This document shows, in pieces, positions 25,876 through 33,948 of a DNA stretch of 64,000 bases. Below the pieces are notes generated by a model that did not search any database, was not told the DNA's origin, and was given only the letters and a program-made list of their open reading frames with translations. The translations under genes were made by a program, and so were the position numbers. Origin of the DNA: MA-ANB-1 sp965216445 (GTDB lineage Bacteria; Actinomycetota; Acidimicrobiia; Spongiisociales; ZC4RG35); contig OZ244166.1 of the NCBI GenBank assembly GCA_965216445.1, forward strand, positions 1,674,001-1,738,000, given 5' to 3'. How positions within the stretch are numbered: the first letter of the stretch is position 1; every line of letters begins with the position of its first letter.

Positions 25876-27117
25876 CTAGTCGGGTCGTGGTTGCCCGGTG
25901 ATTATGCGCGCCCCACGGCGAAAAGAGATATAGCTCCATGCCCACGAAATCATCACTAGAACGCGGTTTCGAAAGCCGATTAGAAACCAGATGTGAATAG
26001 CCAACCAGGCCACCCAAGCGAAGAACCCTCCGAAACGGATCTTTCCGAAGTCGGCCACTCCCCTGGCTCGACCGATCGTCGCCAGAGAGCCCTTGTTCCT
26101 GTACACGAAGGCTTTCCGCTCACCCTTGCCGAAATCGGAACGAATGGTCCGCGCCACGTGGCGACCCATTTGCATCGCTGCCGGAGCAACACCCGGCACT
26201 CCTGGTACGGTGGCGAGGTCACCGATAACAAACACGTTGGGGCGGCCCGGAACTGACAAATCAGGTTCGACGATGACCCGGCCCGAGCGGTCTAAAGGTG
26301 CGTTCAACATCTGACCGAGCGGCGAGGCTTTGACGCCCGCGGCCCACACAACAGTCTCAGAGTTGATCCGCTCCCCTCCTTTCAAGGTGACACCGTTGGG
26401 ATCAATCTCCTCAACCAAAGATCGGGTTAACACTTCGACACCCAAGCTCGCCAACTGACGCTCAGCGCTCTTCGAAAGACTGTCCGGGTAGATCGGAAGC
26501 ACGTCGTCTGCTCCTTCGATCAATATCACCCGCGCTGAAGATGGATCGATGTGTTTGAACTCTTTGACCATGGCGTGAATTGCAATCTCGGCCATGGCGC
26601 CTGCCATCTCGACCCCGGTTGGACCGGCACCAACGACAACGAAGGTCATCAGCTCTTCGGCGCGCTCGGGATGCATCTCGGCTCGTTCGAAAGCTGAGAG
26701 AATCTTGCGCCTGATATAAAGGGCATCTTCGATCGTTTTCAGACCGGGGGCGTGGGTCGCCCATTCTTCGTTTCCAAAGTAGGAGTGAGTGGCTCCGGAC
26801 GCGACCACCAGATAGTCAAAAGGCATCGAATCTGCCCCCTCCACCTCAACCCGTCGGTTTTCCAGGTCCAGCCCGACAACCTCACCCATGACAATCTGCT
26901 TTACGTTCCTTTGCCCTCTGAAAACAGACCGGATCGGATAGGCGATGTCGCTTGGATTGAGCGCAGCGGACGCCACTTGATAGAGCAGCGGCTGGAACAG
27001 GTGAAAGTTCCTTCGATCGATGAGAGTTATCTCCGCACTAGTGCTGCGGAGCGCCTTGGCCGTGTTTAAACCACCGAACCCTCCTCCGATGACCACGACA
27101 CGGGGCCCAGCAGTCAC
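25876..27117 (-). CDS. ndh: Type II NADH dehydrogenase (NDH-2)
   Basis: A 413-residue membrane-associated flavoenzyme passing electrons from NADH to quinone without pumping protons. The FAD-binding motif VVIGGGFGGLNTAKAL is at the N-terminus, the NADH-binding motif VVGAGPTGVEMAGAM near residue 165, and the second FAD motif NVFVIGDLATVPG near 295. The C-terminal stretch with FAWVAWLAIHIWFLIGF provides hydrophobic segments for membrane contact. It overlaps rdgB by 4 bp. Confidence 0.95.
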   Translation of the reverse strand: MTAGPRVVVIGGGFGGLNTAKALRSTSAEITLIDRRNFHLFQPLLYQVASAALNPSDIAYPIRSVFRGQRNVKQIVMGEVVGLDLENRRVEVEGADSMPFDYLVVASGATHSYFGNEEWATHAPGLKTIEDALYIRRKILSAFERAEMHPERAEELMTFVVVGAGPTGVEMAGAMAEIAIHAMVKEFKHIDPSSARVILIEGADDVLPIYPDSLSKSAERQLASLGVEVLTRSLVEEIDPNGVTLKGGERINSETVVWAAGVKASPLGQMLNAPLDRSGRVIVEPDLSVPGRPNVFVIGDLATVPGVPGVAPAAMQMGRHVARTIRSDFGKGERKAFVYRNKGSLATIGRARGVADFGKIRFGGFFAWVAWLAIHIWFLIGFRNRVLVMISWAWSYISFRRGARIITGQPRPD

Positions 27118-27692
27118 TCGAGCCCCAGCATTGCGAATAACTCTCGCAGCGCCCTGGCACGGTGCGATAGTCGGTTCTTGGCTTCGGGTCCCATCTCGCC
27201 GAATGTTTGCCCATCGACTTCGAAAACGGGGTCATAGCCAAAACCGCTGGAACCCCTTGCAACATGCGTGATGATTCCGTCAACCTGCCCCGAGGCGACC
27301 ACATCTGAACCGTCCGGGAACGCCAGTGCAACAACGGTCCTAAACCGCGCGGCTCGCATCGTGCTGCTCTCCAGCTCCGCCAACAACTTGGTGTAGTTGT
27401 CGACATATGTGGCGTCTTCTCCTGCATATCGGGCGGTGTAGACGCCGGGGCGCCCGCCTAACGCTTCCACCTCGAGTCCGGTGTCGTCACCCAAGGCCGG
27501 CAAGCCAGTCGATTCCATGACGGATCTGGCTTTGAGTAACGCGTTCTCCTCCAGAGTCGAACCCGTCTCTTCGACATCTTCCCAGTCGAGGTCCCGAACG
27601 ATTTCTCCGGCTAGTTCAACCTCGTTTAGAACCTCCTCGATTTCGCTGACCTTGTCAGGGTTCTTGGAAGCGATCACGAGACGCGGGATCAC
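27114..27692 (-). CDS. rdgB: XTP/dITP diphosphatase RdgB
   Basis: A 192-residue Ham1-family house-cleaning pyrophosphatase removing XTP and dITP. Motifs IASKNPDKVSEIEEVL at the start, GDDTGLEVEALGG with the catalytic acidic residues, PGVYTARYAG and SSGFGYDPVF are all intact. It overlaps the genes on both sides by 4 bp and follows rph, the same order as in mycobacteria. Confidence 0.96.
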   Translation of the reverse strand: MIPRLVIASKNPDKVSEIEEVLNEVELAGEIVRDLDWEDVEETGSTLEENALLKARSVMESTGLPALGDDTGLEVEALGGRPGVYTARYAGEDATYVDNYTKLLAELESSTMRAARFRTVVALAFPDGSDVVASGQVDGIITHVARGSSGFGYDPVFEVDGQTFGEMGPEAKNRLSHRARALRELFAMLGLE

Positions 27693-28390
27693 TTTTTGAC
27701 GGCTTCTCTCTGCACAGCGTGGAGTTCGCTGATCCCTTTGGTGGCCAAGTCCAGCAGCCGGTCCAACTCCTCCCTGCTGAACGGGGACTGCTCTGCAGTG
27801 CCCTGAACCTCTATGAGCAGGCCCCTCCCCGACATGACGACATTCATATCAACGTCGGCATTCACGTCCAGCTCGTAGTCGAGGTCGAGCCGTGGAACGC
27901 CTTCGACGATACCGACGGAGATAGCAGCCACTTCATCGATGATGGGATTCTGGTTGATCAATCCGGCGTCAACAGCCACCTGCAACGCCTGATGCAGGGC
28001 AATCCATCCTCCGGTGACGGCGGCGGTTCTCGTCCCGCCATCGGCCTGGATCACGTCGCAATCGACGCGAACCATCAACTCAGGCATGCCGGAGAGATTC
28101 ACGGCAGCACGAAGTGACCTGCCAATCAAACGAGATATCTCCTTGGCACGGCCACCGGAAACATGATCCCGACGCACGCGCTGGGGAGATGAGCCAGGCA
28201 ACATCCCGTATTCGGCCGTGACCCAACCCTTGTCGGAGTTGCGCATCCAACGCGGGACCTCGTCCTCGATGGTTGCAGTGCACAGAACCCTCGTGGAGCC
28301 CATCGAGATGAGCACTGATCCCGGTGTGGCGTCGGTGTAACCCAGTTCGAGTCGAATCGTCCGGGTTTGGTCTGGAGCGCGTTCTGTCAT
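27689..28390 (-). CDS. rph: Ribonuclease PH
   Basis: A 233-residue phosphorolytic 3'-exonuclease trimming tRNA precursors. The N-terminal TRTIRLELGYTDATPGSVLI, the RVRRDHVSGGRAKEISRLIGR region and the DCDVIQADGGTRTAAVTGG phosphate-site motif are typical. Its start begins just before the MBL gene end with a 59 bp gap. Confidence 0.96.
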   Translation of the reverse strand: MTERAPDQTRTIRLELGYTDATPGSVLISMGSTRVLCTATIEDEVPRWMRNSDKGWVTAEYGMLPGSSPQRVRRDHVSGGRAKEISRLIGRSLRAAVNLSGMPELMVRVDCDVIQADGGTRTAAVTGGWIALHQALQVAVDAGLINQNPIIDEVAAISVGIVEGVPRLDLDYELDVNADVDMNVVMSGRGLLIEVQGTAEQSPFSREELDRLLDLATKGISELHAVQREAVKK

Positions 28391-28449
28391 GGACGCAGAA
28401 TAAGTCTCAGCACGGCCGTTGTTGGAAACGAGACCAGCGAGATGTGGCC

Positions 28450-29190
28450 CTAGATGCGGATGGTCGCCCCGGGGGCCGCGGCCACCACGACCTTTCCGAA
28501 CGTCGATTCGGCCTCGGCTACAGCAGAAGCTAGGTCTAGGTGTGGGGGGACATGGGTGACGACGAGTTGGTCGACGCCGGCCGAGCGGGCAATCGACCCC
28601 GCCTCAAAGGCGTTGAGGTGATGGATCAAATCGTCGTCGGTTCGGACCCCACCGATGGCGGCCTCCGAAAGCAACGTGTGTGCGCCTTCAACATTCGTCT
28701 CCCAGTCACCGGGCCCGGTGTCGCCGGTGTAGAAGAGTCGCCGACCGTCTCCTGTCCACATCGTTCCGAGCGCAGGAACTGAATGGCTGACTTCAAAGAA
28801 GTCGACTTCGACATCCCCGATCGACACTGAATCTCCATCACCGACAGTCTGGAGATTGAAGGTTTCGTGGAATTTCTGCCCTCCTGCCTTGGCCACAAAT
28901 CCGAGGAGTCGATCGAGAACGTCTTGGCTCGCATACAGGGGAATCTGGTGCCGCGGCTCCGGTCGGAAGGTCCATCCGTGGTAAGCCGCGAAGATGTCGC
29001 TGCAATGGTCGGGATGCCGATGGGAGATGAAAACGGCATCAACCAGGTCTGGATGGACCGGAAGCGCAGCGAAAGTCCCCGGACCTGCGTCGCACCACAC
29101 CCTGGTCTCGCGATTCTCAATCAGATATCCAGACGCCGGATTGTTGGCCGTTGGGTATGTCCCTGAGCTACCCACTACGCGAAGTCTCAT
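28450..29190 (-). CDS. MBL-fold phosphodiesterase, Rv1339-like
   Basis: A 246-residue metallo-beta-lactamase-fold hydrolase. Zinc-ligand motif SHRHPDH is near residue 57, YTGDTGPGD carries the bridging Asp, and LVVTHVPPHLD the last His. The N-terminal SSGTYPTANNPASGYLI and the C-terminal THVPP segment resemble mycobacterial Rv1339, reported as a cAMP phosphodiesterase. Gene order MBL-rph-rdgB also matches Rv1339-Rv1340-Rv1341. Activity on cyclic nucleotides is inferred. It overlaps pdxH by 4 bp. Confidence 0.85.
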   Translation of the reverse strand: MRLRVVGSSGTYPTANNPASGYLIENRETRVWCDAGPGTFAALPVHPDLVDAVFISHRHPDHCSDIFAAYHGWTFRPEPRHQIPLYASQDVLDRLLGFVAKAGGQKFHETFNLQTVGDGDSVSIGDVEVDFFEVSHSVPALGTMWTGDGRRLFYTGDTGPGDWETNVEGAHTLLSEAAIGGVRTDDDLIHHLNAFEAGSIARSAGVDQLVVTHVPPHLDLASAVAEAESTFGKVVVAAAPGATIRI

Positions 29191-29828
29191 GGTTGAAGAC
29201 GCTCAATAGTCCAGGCACCACCTTCGCGGGAGTAGCGAAGACGGTCGTGGAATCGGTTCGGACGTCCTTGCCAGAATTCGGCGACGTCAGGAGTGACGCG
29301 CCACCCTCCCCAATCCTTCGGGCGGGGTATCTCCTTGCCCAGGCTCGCGTCTCTTTCGAGGAAGACACTCTCGATCTCTTCTCGGTTGGCAGCGACCTCG
29401 CTCTGTCTAGAGGAGTGCGCGGCGACCTGGGCGCCTCTGGGACGCGTGGCGAAGTAGGCGTCGGCCGTAACATCGTCAATGCCTTCGACCCGCCCCTCAA
29501 ACCTGACCTGTCGGTGTAGCGGTAGCCAGACGAACGTGGCCGCAACAATCGGGTTGGCCTTCATCTCTCGACTCTTCCGACTTTCGAGATGGGTGTAGAA
29601 CGAGAAAGAGTCCTGGTCGGCATCTTTTAGAAGCACCGCCCGACCCGACGGCCTTCCGTCAGGAGTTGACGTTGACAATACAAAAGCGTTTGGTTCATCA
29701 ATTCCGGCCGCAACAGCGCCAGAAAACCACACGTCGAACTGCGCCATGGGGCTCTCTGCAAAGTCCTCGGGATTGATCCCGGCCTCTTCGTATTCGCGCC
29801 GAAGGCGACCGCTTTCTTCTTGATTCAT
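29187..29828 (-). CDS. pdxH: Pyridoxamine 5'-phosphate oxidase
   Basis: A 213-residue FMN enzyme forming pyridoxal 5'-phosphate. FMN contacts are in GRAVLLKDADQDSFSFYTH, and SRKSREMKANP, QVRFEGRVEG and the C-terminal WQGRPNRFHDRLRY segment are diagnostic of PdxH rather than of general flavin reductases. The start at 29828 (MNQEESGRLRREYE) was chosen over a longer frame that has no family match. It heads a five-gene run ending in ndh. Confidence 0.95.
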   Translation of the reverse strand: MNQEESGRLRREYEEAGINPEDFAESPMAQFDVWFSGAVAAGIDEPNAFVLSTSTPDGRPSGRAVLLKDADQDSFSFYTHLESRKSREMKANPIVAATFVWLPLHRQVRFEGRVEGIDDVTADAYFATRPRGAQVAAHSSRQSEVAANREEIESVFLERDASLGKEIPRPKDWGGWRVTPDVAEFWQGRPNRFHDRLRYSREGGAWTIERLQP

Positions 29829-29848
29829 CGTGCCACGATACTGTGCAC

Positions 29849-30256
29849 ATGAGTTCCGACCCGTCAGCTCCGTTCTCAACCCGTGCCGCCCGGGCCATGA
29901 GACGGATGTGCCCGAGATGCGGCGAGCCGGCGTTCAACTCTTACTTCGCCATGAACGAGACCTGTCTACGTTGCGGGTTCAAATTCGAGCGTGAACCCGG
30001 CTACTGGGTCGGTGCGCTAATCGTCAACACCACCTTCATCTTTGCCACGTTCATCTTGCTGTTCGCTGGTGGTGTGCTTCTCACGTGGCCTGATGTTCCG
30101 TGGACCACACTGCTGATAGTCCTCGTCGTCGTCAACGGGATCGTGCCCGTCGTTTTCTATCCACAGTCAAAGACGCTGTGGTCAGCAATGGAGATGGGTT
30201 GGAACCCACTCGAGTCCGAAGAGATCGAAGCCGCCCGAGAACGGATCTCCGCCTGA
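29849..30256 (+). CDS. DUF983 family membrane protein
   Basis: A 135-residue protein. A zinc-ribbon-like N-terminus MCPRCGEPAF and CLRCGFKFE is followed by two hydrophobic segments (LIVNTTFIFATFILLFAG and TLLIVLVVVNGIVPVVF). This order is that of DUF983 proteins, which have no known function. The ATG at 29849 lies only 20 bp from the divergent pdxH start, so at least one of the two transcripts is probably leaderless. Confidence 0.85.
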   Translation: MSSDPSAPFSTRAARAMRRMCPRCGEPAFNSYFAMNETCLRCGFKFEREPGYWVGALIVNTTFIFATFILLFAGGVLLTWPDVPWTTLLIVLVVVNGIVPVVFYPQSKTLWSAMEMGWNPLESEEIEAARERISA

Positions 30257-30270
30257 CCCAGCAACGCGGA

Positions 30271-31413
30271 TCAGAGGCGTTTGGCGACCTCTTCGAGCAT
30301 CACCTCGGTCGCTCCCCCACCAATTGAATGGATTCGGACGTCGCGATACAAACGCTCCACTGGAGTCTCAGCAATGAATCCCATGCCGCCATGGAATTGG
30401 ACGCAGTCGTACAAGACCCTATTGGTGGTCTCAGCGACGAGGGCCTTCACCTCCGAAACCTCACGCACCGCTTCTTCACCTTCTCCCATTAGCCAGGCAG
30501 CCCTATAGGTCAGCTCACGGGCGGCATCGACCTCAGCCTGGCCCATCGCCATCCGATGACGGATTGTCTGCTTGTCCCAAAGGGGTGCACCGAAAGCCCT
30601 CCGATCCTTCAGGTACTCGATAGTCAATTCAATCGCTCGTTGCGCCTCGCCGAGGCTTTGGCCCATGATCGCCAGCCGCTCGTTCTGGAAGTTCTCCATG
30701 ATGTAATAGAACCCGCGGTTCTCCTCACCGATCAGGTCTGACTCGGGCACCCAGACGTCCTCAAGTATCAGCTCGGCAGTGTTCGACGAGTGCCAGCCCA
30801 TTTTTTCGAGTGAGTTTCCGGTGCTGAAACCCTCCGCGCCTTGTTCAACCGCGAAGATCGAGACCCCCCGCGACCCCTTCACATCGGGATTGGTCTTTGC
30901 AGCGACAAACACGACATCGGCGATACCGCCGTTAGTGATGAACATTTTCGTTCCGTTGAGTCGGTAGCCGTCGCCGTCGCGTCTGGCGGTCGTCCGCAGT
31001 GCGGCGACATCCGAGCCCGCATCAGGCTCGGTAACACCGATTGCTGTAATCAACTCGCCTGTAGCGAAGCGAGGCAGGTACTTGGCTTGCTGGTCGGAAG
31101 TGCCGAAGTTGGTCACGTAGGGCGTGGCCAGGTCAGTGTGGACCAGAACCGTTATGGCGAAGCCACCGAATGTGGACCTGCCCAACTCTTCAGCAAACAC
31201 CACTGATGCCAGCGGACCCATTCCAATGCCACCGAACTCCTCGGGGATCCGCAAGCCAAAGAAACCCAGCTTGCCCATATCATCGAGAACATCTCGTGGG
31301 ATCGCCCGGTCTGACTCCCACTGTTCACCTTTGGGCACCACCTCGTTCTCGACATAGGTGCGCACCGCACCTCGGATCGAATCAAGGTCTTCGTCTACGT
31401 AAATCGATTTCAT
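30271..31413 (-). CDS. Acyl-CoA dehydrogenase
   Basis: A 380-residue FAD enzyme oxidising acyl-CoA to enoyl-CoA. The signature segments AVTEPDAGSD-like GVTEPDAGSDVAAL, KMFITNGGIADV, and the C-terminal QFHGGMGFIAETPVERLYRD are present. It overlaps the HMG-CoA lyase gene by 4 bp, which suggests a short branched-chain substrate such as isovaleryl-CoA in leucine breakdown; chain-length preference cannot be read directly. Confidence 0.93.
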   Translation of the reverse strand: MKSIYVDEDLDSIRGAVRTYVENEVVPKGEQWESDRAIPRDVLDDMGKLGFFGLRIPEEFGGIGMGPLASVVFAEELGRSTFGGFAITVLVHTDLATPYVTNFGTSDQQAKYLPRFATGELITAIGVTEPDAGSDVAALRTTARRDGDGYRLNGTKMFITNGGIADVVFVAAKTNPDVKGSRGVSIFAVEQGAEGFSTGNSLEKMGWHSSNTAELILEDVWVPESDLIGEENRGFYYIMENFQNERLAIMGQSLGEAQRAIELTIEYLKDRRAFGAPLWDKQTIRHRMAMGQAEVDAARELTYRAAWLMGEGEEAVREVSEVKALVAETTNRVLYDCVQFHGGMGFIAETPVERLYRDVRIHSIGGGATEVMLEEVAKRL

Positions 31414-32321
31414 TCTCTCCCCCGTGCGGCCAAGAAGGCTTTTCCGGCTCGACTGTTGTAGTTGATGTCATGCTGCGAGCAGAAATCGGATGCGACCCCG
31501 GCCACGCCGCTCATATCGATCCCGTGCTCGATTCCCAGGCCGTCAAGCATGTAAAGGAGATCTTCCGTTGCCAAGTTGCCGGTGGCACCAGGCGCATAGG
31601 GACAACCGCCCAATCCGCCGGCCGAGGTGTCCATCCGTGCGATTCCGCGTTCCAGTGCCACTGTGGTGTTCGCAAGTGCCTGCCCATAGGTGTCATGGAA
31701 GTGGATTCCTACCTGTTCCGGCTGTGCAACCTTTAAGACGTCATCGAGGAGACGTTCGATGTGAGCCGGCGTCGCCTTTCCAATGGTGTCACCGAGGTAG
31801 ACCGACTCCGCTCCCCACTCGAGAAGAGTCTCGGCCAGATGGGCAACCCAGTCGGGGTCTTGGTCGCCTTCGAACGGACAATGCGTGGCGGTGGAGATAT
31901 ACGCCCTGTTCCGCACCCCCATTGGAACCTCGAGGAGAACCCTGCGGATGCGATGCATCGACTCGTCAACCGTTGCGTTGATGTTCCGCAGATTGAACTC
32001 ATCCGAGGCCGCCGTCAGCACCCCGATTGTGTCGACCCCCGCCTCAATCGCTGCCTCCAACCCAACCATGTTGGGTACAAGCCCAATCAGCTCCAGCCCT
32101 TCACGTTCACCCACCGCGGCAACGACATCGGCACCGTCTGCCATTTGTGGGACTGCTTTGGGACTGACGAAGGAGACCGCATCGAAGCTTCGGATGCCGG
32201 TCCCGGCCAGGTCCGAAATGAGGCTTGCTTTTGCTGCCGTCGGGACAAAAGCACCCAGACTCTGCAACCCATCACGCGATGACGACTCGGTAACTAGTAC
32301 CTTTTCGGGTAAACCGCTCAC
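31410..32321 (-). CDS. Hydroxymethylglutaryl-CoA lyase
   Basis: A 303-residue TIM-barrel enzyme splitting HMG-CoA to acetyl-CoA and acetoacetate, the last step of leucine degradation. The N-terminal SSRDGLQSLGAFVPT, the metal-binding HFHDTYGQALAN and the signature GGLGGCPYAPGATGN with the catalytic cysteine identify it. Its stop overlaps the acyl-CoA dehydrogenase start. Carboxylase subunits for the middle step are not in the window. Confidence 0.94.
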   Translation of the reverse strand: MSGLPEKVLVTESSSRDGLQSLGAFVPTAAKASLISDLAGTGIRSFDAVSFVSPKAVPQMADGADVVAAVGEREGLELIGLVPNMVGLEAAIEAGVDTIGVLTAASDEFNLRNINATVDESMHRIRRVLLEVPMGVRNRAYISTATHCPFEGDQDPDWVAHLAETLLEWGAESVYLGDTIGKATPAHIERLLDDVLKVAQPEQVGIHFHDTYGQALANTTVALERGIARMDTSAGGLGGCPYAPGATGNLATEDLLYMLDGLGIEHGIDMSGVAGVASDFCSQHDINYNSRAGKAFLAARGRE

Positions 32322-32354
32322 GAACCGTCACGGTAATAGGCCCGAAACGAGAAG

Positions 32355-32753
32355 ATGGAACGCCTCCAAGAGATCAACAAGCGATTAGGCGAAATCCAAG
32401 ATGAATTGTTGGCGTTGTCTGACGACGACTTCGCTCGAAGAAACGCGTTGGCCATGGAACGGGATCGCCTTCGCGACGAGGCCGCCACGTTCGTCGTCGA
32501 CCGAGACAAGGACCGTCCCTCATCGGAGCTCATTGCCGAGCTGAAAGCGAAACGCTCCCAGCTCGGTTCCATCGCCAGGAAGTACGTCGCGGGCGCCAAA
32601 CAAACCGACGGATCGTTCGCCGGCACCGGATCGGGCGGGGCGGCAGGCACGATCGGGATCAATAAGGCCATCGACGACTCCACCGGTCGGGCGGCAGTCG
32701 AGCTCCGGATCGCCCAACTCGAGACCATCCTCAAAGAACGGGGCCACTTGTGA
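32355..32753 (+). CDS. Hypothetical coiled-coil protein
   Basis: A 132-residue protein with no recognised family. Residues 1-40 and 55-75 are rich in Glu, Leu, Lys and Arg with heptad spacing (MERLQEINKRLGEIQDELL), a Gly/Ala/Thr-rich linker follows near 85-105, and a final helix ends the chain. No signal or membrane segment. Its TGA overlaps the GTG start of the thioesterase (GTGA), so it is translated in step with it; a role shared with that enzyme is possible but unproven. Confidence 0.75.
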   Translation: MERLQEINKRLGEIQDELLALSDDDFARRNALAMERDRLRDEAATFVVDRDKDRPSSELIAELKAKRSQLGSIARKYVAGAKQTDGSFAGTGSGGAAGTIGINKAIDDSTGRAAVELRIAQLETILKERGHL

Positions 32754-33184
32754 GTTTCGACACCCCCAACCCGAAGTTCCGGGAGCGCGTAATCGACGGG
32801 TTCGGCAGCCAGAGGATGATGAAGACCCTGGGCATCAGCCTGGACTCCGTCGATCCGGGCCGGGTAGTGCTCAAATTCGGGTTCCACGAGGATCTGACCC
32901 AACAGGACGGGGTCCTCCATGCCGGAGCCGTCTCCACCGCACTCGACAGCGCTTGTGGTTTTTCGGCCTACACGCTCATTCCCGAAGACGCTTCGATCCT
33001 GACCATCGAGAACAAACTCAACCTCCTCCGACCGGGCACCGAAGGGCCCTTTCGTGTGTTAGGGGAAGTGATAAAGGCGGGCCGCTCAGTGATCGTCTCC
33101 GAAGGGCAAGTCCTCGATGACAGAGGCAAGTTGATCGCGACCATGAGCGCGAGCAACCTCGTGATGTACAAGGAGAAGATGTGA
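32750..33184 (+). CDS. PaaI-like hotdog-fold thioesterase
   Basis: A 144-residue protein starting at GTG. The hotdog signature LTQQDGVLHAGAVSTALDSACGF has the catalytic-region HAG and Asp, as in PaaI-type acyl-CoA thioesterases. It overlaps both neighbours by 4 bp (GTGA), in an operon with the coiled-coil protein and the MBL hydrolase. The acyl-CoA substrate is unknown. Confidence 0.9.
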   Translation: MSFDTPNPKFRERVIDGFGSQRMMKTLGISLDSVDPGRVVLKFGFHEDLTQQDGVLHAGAVSTALDSACGFSAYTLIPEDASILTIENKLNLLRPGTEGPFRVLGEVIKAGRSVIVSEGQVLDDRGKLIATMSASNLVMYKEKM

Positions 33185-33873
33185 AACAGGTGGCAGAAGG
33201 TGTCTATCAGGTGAGCGGGTACGTGAACGCTTTCTTAATCGACGGAGACGACGGTGTGACGGTGGTCGACACCGGCCTACCCGGCAAGGAGGGCGCTGTT
33301 GCCTCGGCGCTGGGTGAAATCGGCCGCAACCTCGACGAGATCGGTTCCATCGTGGTGACTCACGGGCACGCCGACCACTACGGGAGCGCAGCCGTGCTCA
33401 AGACGCAATCTGGAGCGAAGCTGGTCGCTTCCGAGGGTGACGCTCCGATTCTCCGCGGGCATAATCCTCCCCCGCCGCCCCCTTTCGTCGCCGAGAAATA
33501 CCGCTTTTTGGCACCGATTATCAGGCTGCTGCCCGATCCCGACGCGGTGGAGGTCGACATCGCTCTGGACCGGGACGGACCGGTACCTGTCGTGAACGAC
33601 CTCGCCGTGATCCACACCCCGGGCCACACGGAAGGCCACATCAGCCTTCTCCTCGACCGCTCGGGAGGGATCCTCTTCGTCGGAGATGCCGCCACCGCTG
33701 ACAAGTCGGGCAACGTGAAACGGGGCTTCATGAACGTGGCCAATGAGACCTTCGATGCCAGCCTGAGGAAGCTTGCGAGCCTCGAGTTCGAGACTGCACT
33801 CTTTGGACACTCCGCACCAATCTCGAGGGGCGCGTCTGGCGCATTCCGCAGGTGGGCTGAATCGACTTCATAG
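33181..33873 (+). CDS. MBL-fold metallo-hydrolase
   Basis: A 230-residue metallo-beta-lactamase-fold enzyme starting at GTG. The zinc motif THGHADHYGS is near residue 60, HTPGHTEGHIS provides the third His, and FVGDAAT the bridging Asp. It is of the glyoxalase II/lactonase-like group; the substrate is not evident. The TAG stop lies inside a short inverted repeat (33871-33886). Confidence 0.9.
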   Translation: MKQVAEGVYQVSGYVNAFLIDGDDGVTVVDTGLPGKEGAVASALGEIGRNLDEIGSIVVTHGHADHYGSAAVLKTQSGAKLVASEGDAPILRGHNPPPPPPFVAEKYRFLAPIIRLLPDPDAVEVDIALDRDGPVPVVNDLAVIHTPGHTEGHISLLLDRSGGILFVGDAATADKSGNVKRGFMNVANETFDASLRKLASLEFETALFGHSAPISRGASGAFRRWAESTS

Positions 33874-33886
33874 GTCTAGAGACCTA
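33871..33886 (+). terminator. Small inverted repeat at the operon end
   Basis: TAGGTC and GACCTA pair around TAGA, with the MBL stop codon as the first bases. No T-run follows (ATTGTCTC), so it is only a weak terminator candidate; an operator for the next gene is an alternative. Confidence 0.3.
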
Positions 33887-33948
33887 ATTGTCTCAGCCCG
33901 GCCGAGTGTTAGCTTGTTGTAGGGGTGGCGCTGGGACGAGGAGTACCC

